A stretch of 39,606 nucleotides of DNA from an uncultured Oscillospiraceae bacterium (GTDB lineage Bacteria; Bacillota; Clostridia; Oscillospirales; Oscillospiraceae): the NCBI GenBank assembly GCA_905234855.1, contig CAJOIU010000015.1, positions 1 to 39,606 of the forward strand. Direction: 5' to 3'. The notes beneath the pieces were generated by a model. It ran no database searches and was not told the DNA's origin. It was given only the letters and a program-made list of their open reading frames with translations. The position numbers and the translations under genes were made by a program. Shown here piece by piece: positions 13,168-21,592 of the stretch (positions are counted from its first letter, which is position 1; the number at the start of each line of letters is the position of its first letter).

Positions 13168-14374
13168 ATTCCGAACCCGGCTGCTTCCATAGCGATGCGC
13201 CGGACACCGCCAGCGGCAGCAGCAAAAACGGATGATAGCAGTATTCCAGCAGATGATGCTCAAAGGCGCATTGCAGCGCAATAACAGCAAGGATACCCAG
13301 CCGCTCCCACGACCGCGCCTTGCTCTCGCGCATGGCGCTGAATACCAGCGTCAGCAGAACGCACAGCAGCATCACGATGCCGAAACGGAACAGGGTATTG
13401 ATATAGGAGCAGTCCAAGAAGAAATAGTACTCGACCCATTCCGTCCTGCCGCCCAGCCCGTTCATCGGGATATCCATACCGTAGGCCGTGAAGGGATAAT
13501 CATTGAACGCGATCTTTCCCAGCGCCAGCCGATTGCTCAGAAGGTCGTTCACCTTCGACATCCACGCGATATCCCCTTCATATTGGCTCGTAAGCACGAT
13601 CATGACGATCGCCATGACCGGGGCGCTGACGATGAAGGCAATGCGCAGCCACCGGGGGAGAAGAAGCTCCTTCCCCCGCTTGGAGACGATCCGCCGGGCG
13701 AGCTTCATGCCCAGCAGCCCCAGCGCCAGAAGCAGGATGCAGCCGGCATTGTTGCGCGCGTCGCACAGCACGATGCTGATAACCGCCAAGCCCGCGATGA
13801 CCGCGATCTCCACATAAGTGATATTCCGCTCCCGCAGCCACGCCCAGAGCGCCGCGAGGAAAAACAGATGAGCGGTGAAATCCGTCGGATAGATGATGCC
13901 GAAGGATTGGCGCATGGCGCCCCCGCGGTAATAGACGAGATTTTCGATGACGCCGGCCTCCGCCAGAATGACCGTGGTGATCAGCGCCGCCGCCGAAACG
14001 GCAAAATAGGTCCATCCGATCTTTTTGAAGGAGACTCCGTGGGCGCCGATCACGAGTACCGCCAGCTCGATCTCATAGTACCGCCATGCCATCTGAAAGC
14101 TGATGCACGACGTGCTGATCCACAGAAGACCGATCACGATCTCCGGCACGTTCCACGAGCGATCCCACGCCGTCTTGGCGCCGACGATGAAGATGAGTCC
14201 CAGCCGGAAGCCCATGAGCAGTTCCGTGCTCCATGGCATCTGCTCCTCGGTGATCATCGTCGTATACCGAAACGACATCAGCGCGATCACTGCCACGCAG
14301 AAGAGATAGGCATATTCAAAAAAGACATCTACGCCGTTTTGCCGCCGCAGACGTGCGCCGCTCGTCTTATCCAT
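13166..14374 (-). CDS. Wzy/EpsG-like polysaccharide polymerase, multi-pass membrane protein
   Basis: 402 aa, ATG 14372-14374 behind AGGAAGGA. About ten to eleven hydrophobic segments are visible (for example YLFCVAVIALMSF, IVIGLLWISTSCISF, FLAALWAWL, IAVIAGLAVISIVLCDARN, IAFIVSAPVMAIVMIVLTS). A large outer loop carries NDYPFTAYGMDIPMNGLGG and FFLDCSYINTLFRFGIVML, a pattern common in Firmicutes repeat-unit polymerases. The polymerase role is inferred from topology and locus, since these proteins share little sequence. It follows glf by 31 nt. A second, O-antigen-ligase-like protein at 17011-18405 makes it unclear which of the two is the polymerase. Confidence 0.75.
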   Translation of the reverse strand: MDKTSGARLRRQNGVDVFFEYAYLFCVAVIALMSFRYTTMITEEQMPWSTELLMGFRLGLIFIVGAKTAWDRSWNVPEIVIGLLWISTSCISFQMAWRYYEIELAVLVIGAHGVSFKKIGWTYFAVSAAALITTVILAEAGVIENLVYYRGGAMRQSFGIIYPTDFTAHLFFLAALWAWLRERNITYVEIAVIAGLAVISIVLCDARNNAGCILLLALGLLGMKLARRIVSKRGKELLLPRWLRIAFIVSAPVMAIVMIVLTSQYEGDIAWMSKVNDLLSNRLALGKIAFNDYPFTAYGMDIPMNGLGGRTEWVEYYFFLDCSYINTLFRFGIVMLLCVLLTLVFSAMRESKARSWERLGILAVIALQCAFEHHLLEYCYHPFLLLPLAVSGASLWKQPGSE

Positions 14375-14405
14375 AGGAGTTCCTTCCTTGTTCTCCGGCT
14401 CCGCT

Positions 14406-15533
14406 TCAGCGCGAAAGCTCCGCCGCCCAGCGATCCAGCGCCGCCGCGATCACCGCGTCCATATCGTAGTACTTATACTCCCCCAAACGGCCGCCGAATA
14501 TGACGTTTTTCTCGCCCTCGGCCAGCGCTTTGTATTGCGTGTACAGCGCGCCGTTCTTCGCGTCGTTCACGGGATAATAGGGCTCGTCCCCCGGCTTCCA
14601 CTCAGCGCTGTATTCCCGGCTGATGACCGTTTTGGGAAGCTCATTGCCCGCCTCGTCCTTGCCGAACTCGAACCATTTATGCTCGATGATGCGCGTCCAC
14701 GGCGTTTCCCGGTCGGTATAGTTCACCGCGGCGTTTCCTTGGAAATTCGGCATATCCAGCGTCTCGGTCTCGAAGCGGACGGAGCGGTATTCCAGCGCCC
14801 CGAGGCGGAAGCCGAAATAGGCGTCGATGGCGCCGGTGTAGACGACCTTATCCGCCAGCGCGTCGAGCGTCGCCTTTTGGGCGAGATAGTCCGTATCCAG
14901 CCGCACCTCGATGCCGTCGAGCATACGCTCCACAAGCTTCGTATACCCGCCGATGGGGATGCCCTGATACAGGGCGTTGAAATAGTTGTTGTCAAACGTC
15001 AGCCGCACCGGCAGACGCTTGATGATGAAGGCCGGGAGCTGATCGCAGGGACGACCCCATTGCTTCTCGGTATATCCCCGGACGAGCTTTTCATAAATAT
15101 CCGTTCCCACGAGGCTGATAGCCTGTTCCTCGAGGTTCTTCGGCTCCGTGATGCCAGCGGCGCGGCGCTGCTCCTCTATCTTTGCGGCGGCCTCCGCCGG
15201 GGTCGTCACGCCCCACATGCGGTTGAAAGTGTACATGTTGAAGGGCAGGGAATACAGCTCGCCGTGATAGTTCGCCACCGGCGAATTGGTAAAACGGTTG
15301 AATACTGCGAATTGGTTAACATAATCCCAAACACGCTTATCGTTCGTATGGAAGATATGCGCGCCGTAGATATGGACATGGATGCCCTCCGTTTTTTCCG
15401 TATACACATTTCCGGCGATATGGGGACGCTTGTCGATCACGAGCACACGCTTCCCGGCGTCGGTGGCCTCCCGCGCGAACACCGCGCCATACAGCCCCGC
15501 GCCGACGATCAGATAATCATAGGGTCTTATCAT
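14406..15533 (-). CDS. glf: UDP-galactopyranose mutase
   Basis: 375 aa starting MIRPYDYLIVGAGLYGAVFA (FAD-binding GxGxxG at 11-16). ATG 15531-15533 has GGAGG 5 nt upstream. A second in-frame ATG 7 codons earlier overlaps the wzx stop (ATGA at 15551-15554) but lacks a good RBS. Family hallmarks are VIDKRPHIAGNVYTE, GAHIFHTND, FNRFTNSPVANYHGELYSLP, EKLVRGYTEKQWGR, GGYTKLVERML, YTGAIDAYF, REYSAEW and FGGRLGEYKYYDMD. The enzyme interconverts UDP-galactopyranose and UDP-galactofuranose. With the WbbI-like transferase at 18410-19474 it predicts galactofuranose in the polymer. Confidence 0.97.
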   Translation of the reverse strand: MIRPYDYLIVGAGLYGAVFAREATDAGKRVLVIDKRPHIAGNVYTEKTEGIHVHIYGAHIFHTNDKRVWDYVNQFAVFNRFTNSPVANYHGELYSLPFNMYTFNRMWGVTTPAEAAAKIEEQRRAAGITEPKNLEEQAISLVGTDIYEKLVRGYTEKQWGRPCDQLPAFIIKRLPVRLTFDNNYFNALYQGIPIGGYTKLVERMLDGIEVRLDTDYLAQKATLDALADKVVYTGAIDAYFGFRLGALEYRSVRFETETLDMPNFQGNAAVNYTDRETPWTRIIEHKWFEFGKDEAGNELPKTVISREYSAEWKPGDEPYYPVNDAKNGALYTQYKALAEGEKNVIFGGRLGEYKYYDMDAVIAAALDRWAAELSR

Positions 15534-15550
15534 TTTTTCCTCCGTTCGAA

Positions 15551-17014
15551 TCATCTGCCCAGCATCTGCCGCAGGCGGCCGATGATCTCTTCCTGTAAAA
15601 GCGGCTCCCGCACCGCGAGGGAGACCGCCAGATACGCCGCGCCGAAGGCCGCGGCCTCCAGCATCAGCTTCACCAGCAGCCACGGCACAGACACCGGCAC
15701 AGACATATATGCCTGCACCGGCAGCGCTGCCCCGGCGCCCATGGCGGCAGCCGCGAGAATGCGCCATACCGATACCCGCGGGAGGGCGCGGAGCGTATCC
15801 CGCGTCATCCAAAGCTGCACGATCAGCACCGTCAGCTCTGCCGCCAGCGTGCCGAGCGCAGCGCCGGACGCGCCCATGGACGGGATCAGAAGGGCATTCA
15901 GGATGAGGTCGACCACGCCGCCCGCCGCCACCGACAGCGTCACCTTTTTTTCCTGTCCCAGCGGGATCATGAGCTGGATGCCGAGGATGTTCGTCAGCCC
16001 AATGAGCAGCACCGTGGGCATGATGATCCGCATCCCGGGAACCGACGGCAAAAACGCCTCGCCCGAGAGGATCAGCACCGTTTCCCGCGCGCAGAGCATG
16101 AAAAACACGGTGAGCGGCACGGCGGCAAACAGCACAAAGCGGATGGCTTTATGCAGGATCTTATAAAACTCCTCCCGCTCGCCGCTCTGCACATAATACG
16201 AAAGCCGGGGCAGCAGCACCGTGCCGAGGGAGGTGACAAGGCTCACAAGGATCTGCTTGACACGCACGGCGGTATAATAATACCCCACCTCCGCGTCGCC
16301 TTTCATAAAGCCCAGCATTACCACATCGAGATTCGTATAGATCGTTGTGGCGACGGACATGGCGAAAAAGATCAGCGCGACCTTGATATGCGGCAGGAAG
16401 CTGTAATGCTCGAACCGCCGGAAGGTGATATATTTCCGCAGGCGCAGAAAATTCAGCACATAGGAGCCATAGGACGCAATGAGCAGCACCACGGCATAGG
16501 CCACGACGTTTTCCGGCGAGCGGACGAACAGGAACATCACCACGATGGAGATCACCTTGAAGATCAGCGACCGCACCGTGATATAGGCATATTCCTCGAT
16601 GGCGGAATAGAACCAGTTGACGCCGATGGCATTGAGCAGGATGCTCGTGCTGGTCACCCACAGCAGCAGCTTCATCGCCCGGAAGCGCGGCACCAGCGGG
16701 ATCGCCGCTGCCAGCAGCACATAGCATACCGCCGCCATGACCACATTGATGATCATTAGCTCCTGCACGGTCTTCGACAGGGCTTCCTTATCGTCCCGCA
16801 CCTGCGCACAGGCGCGGATACCGTAGGTGGGGATGCCCAGCATCGCAAGCATGGTGAAATAGCTGATGACCGAAACGGCAAACTCCGCCTTCCCCATCCC
16901 CTCCGGCATCAGCACCCGGGAAACATAGGGATGCGTGATGAGCGGGAACACCAGCGACGACGCGGTGAGGATGAAGTTCATGAGGAAGTTGAAGCGGACG
17001 GAACGCTGCTTCAT
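15551..17014 (-). CDS. Wzx-type polysaccharide flippase (MOP superfamily)
   Basis: 487 aa with 12 to 14 membrane segments. The start MKQRSVRFNFLMNFILTASS and SLVFPLITHPYVSRVLMPEG is characteristic of RfbX/Wzx flippases. YYYTAVRVKQILVSLVTSLG and TVLLPRLSYYVQ mark the second half. It moves the undecaprenyl-PP-linked repeat unit across the membrane for polymerisation. It overlaps the O-antigen-ligase-like gene upstream by 4 nt (ATGA at 17011-17014) and is followed by glf, so the three are translationally tied. Confidence 0.93.
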   Translation of the reverse strand: MKQRSVRFNFLMNFILTASSLVFPLITHPYVSRVLMPEGMGKAEFAVSVISYFTMLAMLGIPTYGIRACAQVRDDKEALSKTVQELMIINVVMAAVCYVLLAAAIPLVPRFRAMKLLLWVTSTSILLNAIGVNWFYSAIEEYAYITVRSLIFKVISIVVMFLFVRSPENVVAYAVVLLIASYGSYVLNFLRLRKYITFRRFEHYSFLPHIKVALIFFAMSVATTIYTNLDVVMLGFMKGDAEVGYYYTAVRVKQILVSLVTSLGTVLLPRLSYYVQSGEREEFYKILHKAIRFVLFAAVPLTVFFMLCARETVLILSGEAFLPSVPGMRIIMPTVLLIGLTNILGIQLMIPLGQEKKVTLSVAAGGVVDLILNALLIPSMGASGAALGTLAAELTVLIVQLWMTRDTLRALPRVSVWRILAAAAMGAGAALPVQAYMSVPVSVPWLLVKLMLEAAAFGAAYLAVSLAVREPLLQEEIIGRLRQMLGR

Positions 17015-18405
17015 ACTTCTCTCCGGCGAGCCTTAGCCAGAACGAACAGCAGATCCCCGAAGGCGAGCCAGAACAGAACGGCATTCGGCGTCATCTGATA
17101 GAACATCGTCCCTTGGTTCAGCGCGCTGGTGATCAGCACGCAGACAATGACCGTAAGAATGGCGATCTCATCCTTATCGCCGGGCTCCATGCGCCCGACG
17201 CATCGGAAAAACAGGATCACCGCCAGCGCGAACCATACGATCAGAATTATCAGACCCGGGAAGCCCTGCGCGGCAAAGAGATTGAATATCTCGCTGTCGA
17301 AGGTGTTCATGTCCCAGTAGTCGTTGTTCACGATATAGGTATCCGGCATATGCTCCTCGGCATATGGCACGACGCCCACGAAGGATACGCCCGTGAGGGG
17401 ACGGCTCATGGCGATATCGATGCCGCTCTGCCATACCCAGAAGCGGCGGTTGCTTTGATCCGCGATGGTTTTATTGAGCTTGTAATCCCGCTCGATCTTT
17501 TTGAGGGCGCTGCTTTTCGGCGCGCTTTCCACCACCAGCTCCGCCGCCGCGTTATAGCCCCGCTGAACGAGCTTAGGCGCGCAGAAGCCTGCCGCCAGCG
17601 CCACGCACGCCAAAACGATCCCCAAGGCGTAATAGGTGAGCTTCTGCTTCCGCCGTTTGCGGTCGAACCAATAAAAGCACAGCCCGACGGCGCAGACGAC
17701 GCCCAAGCACAGCATCCCGTTGCGGGAGTCGGACATGGCGATATACAGCAGCATAACGACCCCGTCCGCGATCAGCGCGCCGCGAAGCCACTTTTTCCCG
17801 CAGCGCCGGTACCAGTAAACGCACAGCGCGATCACGGCGACGCACATGACGGCGCCGAGATTCGGGTCTTGGAAGGCGCCCCACAGGCGCCCCTCATGGA
17901 TGCCCGCGGCCACCGTATAGCTGCCGTTATCCAGCTCCACATAGGAGCTGTCGTAGTTGGCGAACAGCATGCCGAAGCTGATGAGCGCGAGCAGCGTCGT
18001 CCACCCCATATGCAGGATCGAAAACAGCCGCAGGTTCCGATACACATGGGACGGATCCTCTTCCCCGTCATGCGCGTACAGCAGGAAAAAGAACAGCGTC
18101 CACATGGCGAAGAAAACGACGGCATCCTTGTTGATATAGGCGCGGTTAAAGAAAGCCGAGGCCAGATAGCTCAGCCACATCAGCACCGCGCAGGGCAGCA
18201 GCGGCGTTTTGATATATTTCCTAAAGCTCGCCGCGCGGTAAACCAGCAGAACCGCTCCCACGGCCGTCATGGCGTACAGCGCCGCGGAAATCACCCATGT
18301 GCGGTGCGTCAGATTGCACGCGCCGAAGGCGGTATAGAAGAAAATGCACACCGCGAAAGCGCGTTCAAGCCAATCCACAGCGCGCTTTTTGTCGATTCGA
18401 TCCAA
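17011..18405 (-). CDS. O-antigen ligase/polymerase-like membrane protein (TTG start)
   Basis: 464 aa. The start is TTG (18403-18405), 7 nt after AAAAGGAG, and only 4 nt after the upstream stop; no ATG is as well placed. About ten membrane segments are visible, with a large loop containing FQDPNLGAVMCVAVIAL and, later, RPLTGVSFVGVVPYAEEHMP, NDYWDMNTFDSEIFNLFAAQ and GFPGLIILIVWFAL. This is the Wzy_C/O-antigen ligase layout. It either polymerises repeat units or ligates the finished chain to a cell-wall acceptor. Confidence 0.82.
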   Translation of the reverse strand: MDRIDKKRAVDWLERAFAVCIFFYTAFGACNLTHRTWVISAALYAMTAVGAVLLVYRAASFRKYIKTPLLPCAVLMWLSYLASAFFNRAYINKDAVVFFAMWTLFFFLLYAHDGEEDPSHVYRNLRLFSILHMGWTTLLALISFGMLFANYDSSYVELDNGSYTVAAGIHEGRLWGAFQDPNLGAVMCVAVIALCVYWYRRCGKKWLRGALIADGVVMLLYIAMSDSRNGMLCLGVVCAVGLCFYWFDRKRRKQKLTYYALGIVLACVALAAGFCAPKLVQRGYNAAAELVVESAPKSSALKKIERDYKLNKTIADQSNRRFWVWQSGIDIAMSRPLTGVSFVGVVPYAEEHMPDTYIVNNDYWDMNTFDSEIFNLFAAQGFPGLIILIVWFALAVILFFRCVGRMEPGDKDEIAILTVIVCVLITSALNQGTMFYQMTPNAVLFWLAFGDLLFVLAKARRREV

Positions 18406-18409
18406 CGTA

Positions 18410-19474
18410 TTACTCCTTTTCCGTCAGCGCCCGGCGCAGATATGCGCCCCGGCGCAGCTCCCGCCCGATCCGGCAGGCATTTTCGCACAGCCGCCGATAT
18501 TCCTCCGGGGACATCGACCTTGCTATTTCTGATGCCTCCCGCAGGGAGCCCGCCGTGATGCCCGCCTGCTCCCGGGTGATGAATCCCGCCATGGCTGCCT
18601 CGTCCCAGATGGCCACCGGCAGGCCGGAGGCCAGATACAGCGAGGTCTTATGGGGATTGTTGTACCGCAGGTACTCGCCGTAAGTGCCCCGGCAGGTATC
18701 CGCGTCCGGCCCGTCCCACACGAGGCCGAAGCCGCCACGCAGCCGATCCGGCAGCTCCTCGGGCGCAAAGGCGCCGTGGTACCGCAGATTCTCCCGCTCG
18801 GCTCCGGCAAAATTGACGCCGTACAGCTCGAGCCTCACGTCCTCCGGCGCCGTATAGATATATCCGGCCTTTTCCGGCGTCAGATTTCCCGCCACGATGA
18901 GTCCGCGTTCGCTGTCGTCCCCGCCGCCTGCAGGCGCGCCGTCCGCCAGATAATCGAAGATCTCCAGCAAGACCATGCGCTGCCTGTCGATCCCGTGGGC
19001 GGCCAGAAGCTCCGCCATCCGGCCGTTATGAACGATGATACGGTCGCAGGCTGCCAGAAGCGCTTCCTCCTCCGCACGCATACGAAATTTCCGTTTTCGG
19101 TCGAAATCCTCCAGCATACAAAGCCGGATCAACTCAAGATCATGCAGGAGCGCAATGATATGCACGCCGTTTTTCCGCAGCCTCTGCAAAACACCGCCCA
19201 GCAGCATGCTGTTATAAAGCACCGGCATCTGCAGAAAAAGCGTATCTCCCGCCGTCAGTCCCGAGAGCATATCCGCCCATGCGTTCCGCCGCGTCCAATG
19301 TCCGGCGAGCTTTTTCAGCGCGTTGGCATGGATATAATCGGTCTCGTCCGCCCGCAGCGACAGCGGCCGGAAGCCATCCGCCTCGCAGATACGCTCGGCA
19401 TCCAGCCGCGCCTTGGAAAACGCCGTTTTTGCATGGAAGCCCTCGAACTGGTGCTCGCAAACATAGTATTTCAT
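18410..19474 (-). CDS. WbbI-like galactofuranosyltransferase
   Basis: 354 aa from ATG 19472-19474 behind GGGGA. The C-terminal third carries GEYLRYNNPHKTSLYLASGL followed by PVAIWDEAAMAGFI, closely resembling E. coli WbbI (beta-1,6-galactofuranosyltransferase). Other shared points are IIALLHDLELIR, IIVHNGRM, IFDYL and GLIVAGNL, then YGVNF and FGLVWDG. The family transfers galactofuranose from UDP-Galf to the growing repeat unit at the cytosolic face. The UDP-Galf source, glf, is in the same operon. Its stop is 4 nt from the next start. Confidence 0.85.
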   Translation of the reverse strand: MKYYVCEHQFEGFHAKTAFSKARLDAERICEADGFRPLSLRADETDYIHANALKKLAGHWTRRNAWADMLSGLTAGDTLFLQMPVLYNSMLLGGVLQRLRKNGVHIIALLHDLELIRLCMLEDFDRKRKFRMRAEEEALLAACDRIIVHNGRMAELLAAHGIDRQRMVLLEIFDYLADGAPAGGGDDSERGLIVAGNLTPEKAGYIYTAPEDVRLELYGVNFAGAERENLRYHGAFAPEELPDRLRGGFGLVWDGPDADTCRGTYGEYLRYNNPHKTSLYLASGLPVAIWDEAAMAGFITREQAGITAGSLREASEIARSMSPEEYRRLCENACRIGRELRRGAYLRRALTEKE

Positions 19475-19487
19475 CGCATTTCCCCGG

Positions 19488-20564
19488 CTAAAACAAATTG
19501 ACGATGCGCGCGTCGCTCTCCTCGCAGCAGGATATATCATAGCCTGACTGCACAAGCCGCTCGCAGGTATCGCGCCGCTCCTGCTCAGCCGCGCGGAGGA
19601 TGACGTCCGCCCAAGCCTCCGGCGGCTCCGAGAGGGGAAGCCGGGTCACCAGCTCCGTGACCGCCGCCTCCTGCGGCACGGCATCGGATACGACGCTGGG
19701 CAGACCGGCGGCCTGCGCCTCCAGCACCACGATGCCGAAGCCCTCATACAGCGACGGCAGCAAAAAAACGTCCGCCGCTTGGAGCAGCTCGTGAACATCT
19801 CCCCTTACGCCGAGACGCATCACCGCGTCCGTCAGATGCTTTTCTCTTACCCGCTCGTCAAACTCTGACGCCAGCTCGCCGTCACCCACATATATCAGCG
19901 CAGCGGAGGGGTTCTTTTTCCAAACCGCCTCGAAAATATCCAGCAGTCCCAGCGGGTTTTTCTGGGGCGCCATGCGCCCGACATGGATCACAACAAGCCT
20001 GTTGCCCTCCAAGCCCAGCTCGGCGCGTTTTTTCGCCCGTGTCCGGGGATCAAAGCGGTATTTCTTCGCGTCGATGGCATTGGGACTCACGATCGCACGA
20101 TCCGCCTTTTTCCCGAACATGAACACAGACGCCGCGTCCGAGCAGGACACATAGCCGTTCGCCATAAAGCACAGCGCCGGGCGGCACAGCTTATGCAGCC
20201 GCTTCTTTTCCGTTTCGTTGTTGTGGCTGTGGACGATGATCCGTCGTCCCAGCAGGTACGGAACGACCATCGTCACCGCCGCGCCCGCGTCCAAAACATG
20301 GAAATACACTGCCGTGTATTCCTTATGCTCCCGCAGGAGCTTCCAGAGGGCTCGCCAATGCCCCCATAGAGATCTGCTCTTGGCAGGGAAATAATGGATC
20401 TTCGCGCCGCCGGCGGTGAGGATATCCGCGTAGGCGACGGAATCAAAGTCGGTGATAAAATCCAGCATGACGCTGTTTCCCTGCACGCGCCGGAAGAAAT
20501 TAACGATATAGCGCTCCATCCCGCCGGGATTGTAGGTCATGCCGTAGACCAAAACATGCTTCAT
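19488..20564 (-). CDS. Glycosyltransferase, GT4 family
   Basis: 358 aa. MKHVLVYGMTYNPGGMERYI is the typical GT4 glycine-rich start (acceptor side). HSHNNETEKKRLHK and VSCSDAASVFMFGKKADRAIV precede the C-terminal donor domain (VIHVGRMAPQKNPLGLLDIF). The EX7E motif lies in SLYEGFGIVVLEAQAAGLPS. It is similar in build to EpsF/CapM-type transferases. Donor and linkage cannot be predicted. It sits 13 nt upstream of the WbbI-like gene. Confidence 0.92.
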   Translation of the reverse strand: MKHVLVYGMTYNPGGMERYIVNFFRRVQGNSVMLDFITDFDSVAYADILTAGGAKIHYFPAKSRSLWGHWRALWKLLREHKEYTAVYFHVLDAGAAVTMVVPYLLGRRIIVHSHNNETEKKRLHKLCRPALCFMANGYVSCSDAASVFMFGKKADRAIVSPNAIDAKKYRFDPRTRAKKRAELGLEGNRLVVIHVGRMAPQKNPLGLLDIFEAVWKKNPSAALIYVGDGELASEFDERVREKHLTDAVMRLGVRGDVHELLQAADVFLLPSLYEGFGIVVLEAQAAGLPSVVSDAVPQEAAVTELVTRLPLSEPPEAWADVILRAAEQERRDTCERLVQSGYDISCCEESDARIVNLF

Positions 20565-20589
20565 GCCGCTTTGCCCTCCCTTCGCCGGT

Positions 20590-21582
20590 TCATCCTGCCA
20601 GCCTTGACGCCAGATTCATGCACCGCGCCGTGGCGCGATAGGAGACGCAGAAGCCGCAGAGGATCAGCTTGCGTGAAAGCGGGATATTGGCCCGCAGCAG
20701 CTCCCCCGCGTTTTTCTTCATGTTCCGCAGCGCCTGCGCCGCCTGCTCGCGGTAGAGCTTCCGGTCCTCGTCATAGGTCGGCGACAGCGCCAGATTGCAC
20801 AGCACGCCGAAATCGGCGCGTTTGCGGTTCAGGGCGGCCAGCCGCCGTATCTCCGGGTCGCAGCCGTTTTCCTCTGCCGCACGGCATACCAGCTCCCAAG
20901 CGGTCAGAAGATGGAAATTCTTCTCCCCGAAGCGCTGGCTTGTCACGCTTTCGGGATGACAAAAATAATGATAGACGATCTTCGTCCCGGCGGCCGCCGT
21001 CCGGCTGCGCAGGGCGAGCTCAAAGGAGGCCGTGACATCCTCGCCGTTTGCGACCCCTACAGGAAACCGCACCGTTTCGAACAGCTCCCGCTTATAGAGC
21101 TTCCCGCAAGGGTATTGCACATCCTCCTGCGTCCCGTCCTTGAAAAGCAGCTTCAGAAACTCCCGCTGGGTCAGGCTCCGTTCCTCCGATGACACCTGCG
21201 GCAGCACTCCCATATCCGCCGATTTATACAGCCCCGCCATGGAAAAATCCGCGTCAAAGCGGCGCAGGAGGCCGTAGAGATATTCCAGCGCATCCGGCTC
21301 CAGCCAATCGTCGGAATCCACGAAGGCGATATAGGCGCCCCGCGCCCGCTCGATCCCATGGTTCCGCGCATCGCTGACGCCGCCGTTTTCCTTATGGATC
21401 ACCCGCACGCGCCCGTCTCTCGCGGCCCATTCGTCGCAAAGAAGGGGGGATGCGTCCGGCGAACCGTCGTCCACCAGCAGGATCTCGATATCCCCGAAGC
21501 TCTGCTCCGCGATCGACCGAACGCATCGGTCCAGATACGCCTCTGTCTTATATACCGGGACGATCACGCTGATCTCTGGCAT
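20590..21582 (-). CDS. Glycosyltransferase, GT2 family
   Basis: 330 aa from ATG 21580-21582, 5 nt after AAGGAG; the longer open frame lacks such a site and overlaps the preceding gene. ISVIVPVYKTEAYLDRCVRS, EILLVDDGSPDASPLLCDEW, GGVSDARNHGIERARGAYIA and FVDSDDW (the DXD-type metal site) define a GT-A inverting transferase. It is soluble or peripheral, adds a sugar to the lipid-linked repeat unit, and is the third gene of the EPS operon. Confidence 0.94.
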   Translation of the reverse strand: MPEISVIVPVYKTEAYLDRCVRSIAEQSFGDIEILLVDDGSPDASPLLCDEWAARDGRVRVIHKENGGVSDARNHGIERARGAYIAFVDSDDWLEPDALEYLYGLLRRFDADFSMAGLYKSADMGVLPQVSSEERSLTQREFLKLLFKDGTQEDVQYPCGKLYKRELFETVRFPVGVANGEDVTASFELALRSRTAAAGTKIVYHYFCHPESVTSQRFGEKNFHLLTAWELVCRAAEENGCDPEIRRLAALNRKRADFGVLCNLALSPTYDEDRKLYREQAAQALRNMKKNAGELLRANIPLSRKLILCGFCVSYRATARCMNLASRLAG

Positions 21583-21592
21583 ATTCTCTCCT

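Noticed and set aside
15534-15812. N-terminal extension of glf to 468 aa
   Set aside because: The extension overlaps the wzx coding region and lacks an RBS; the FAD motif sits at the proper distance from ATG 15531-15533.
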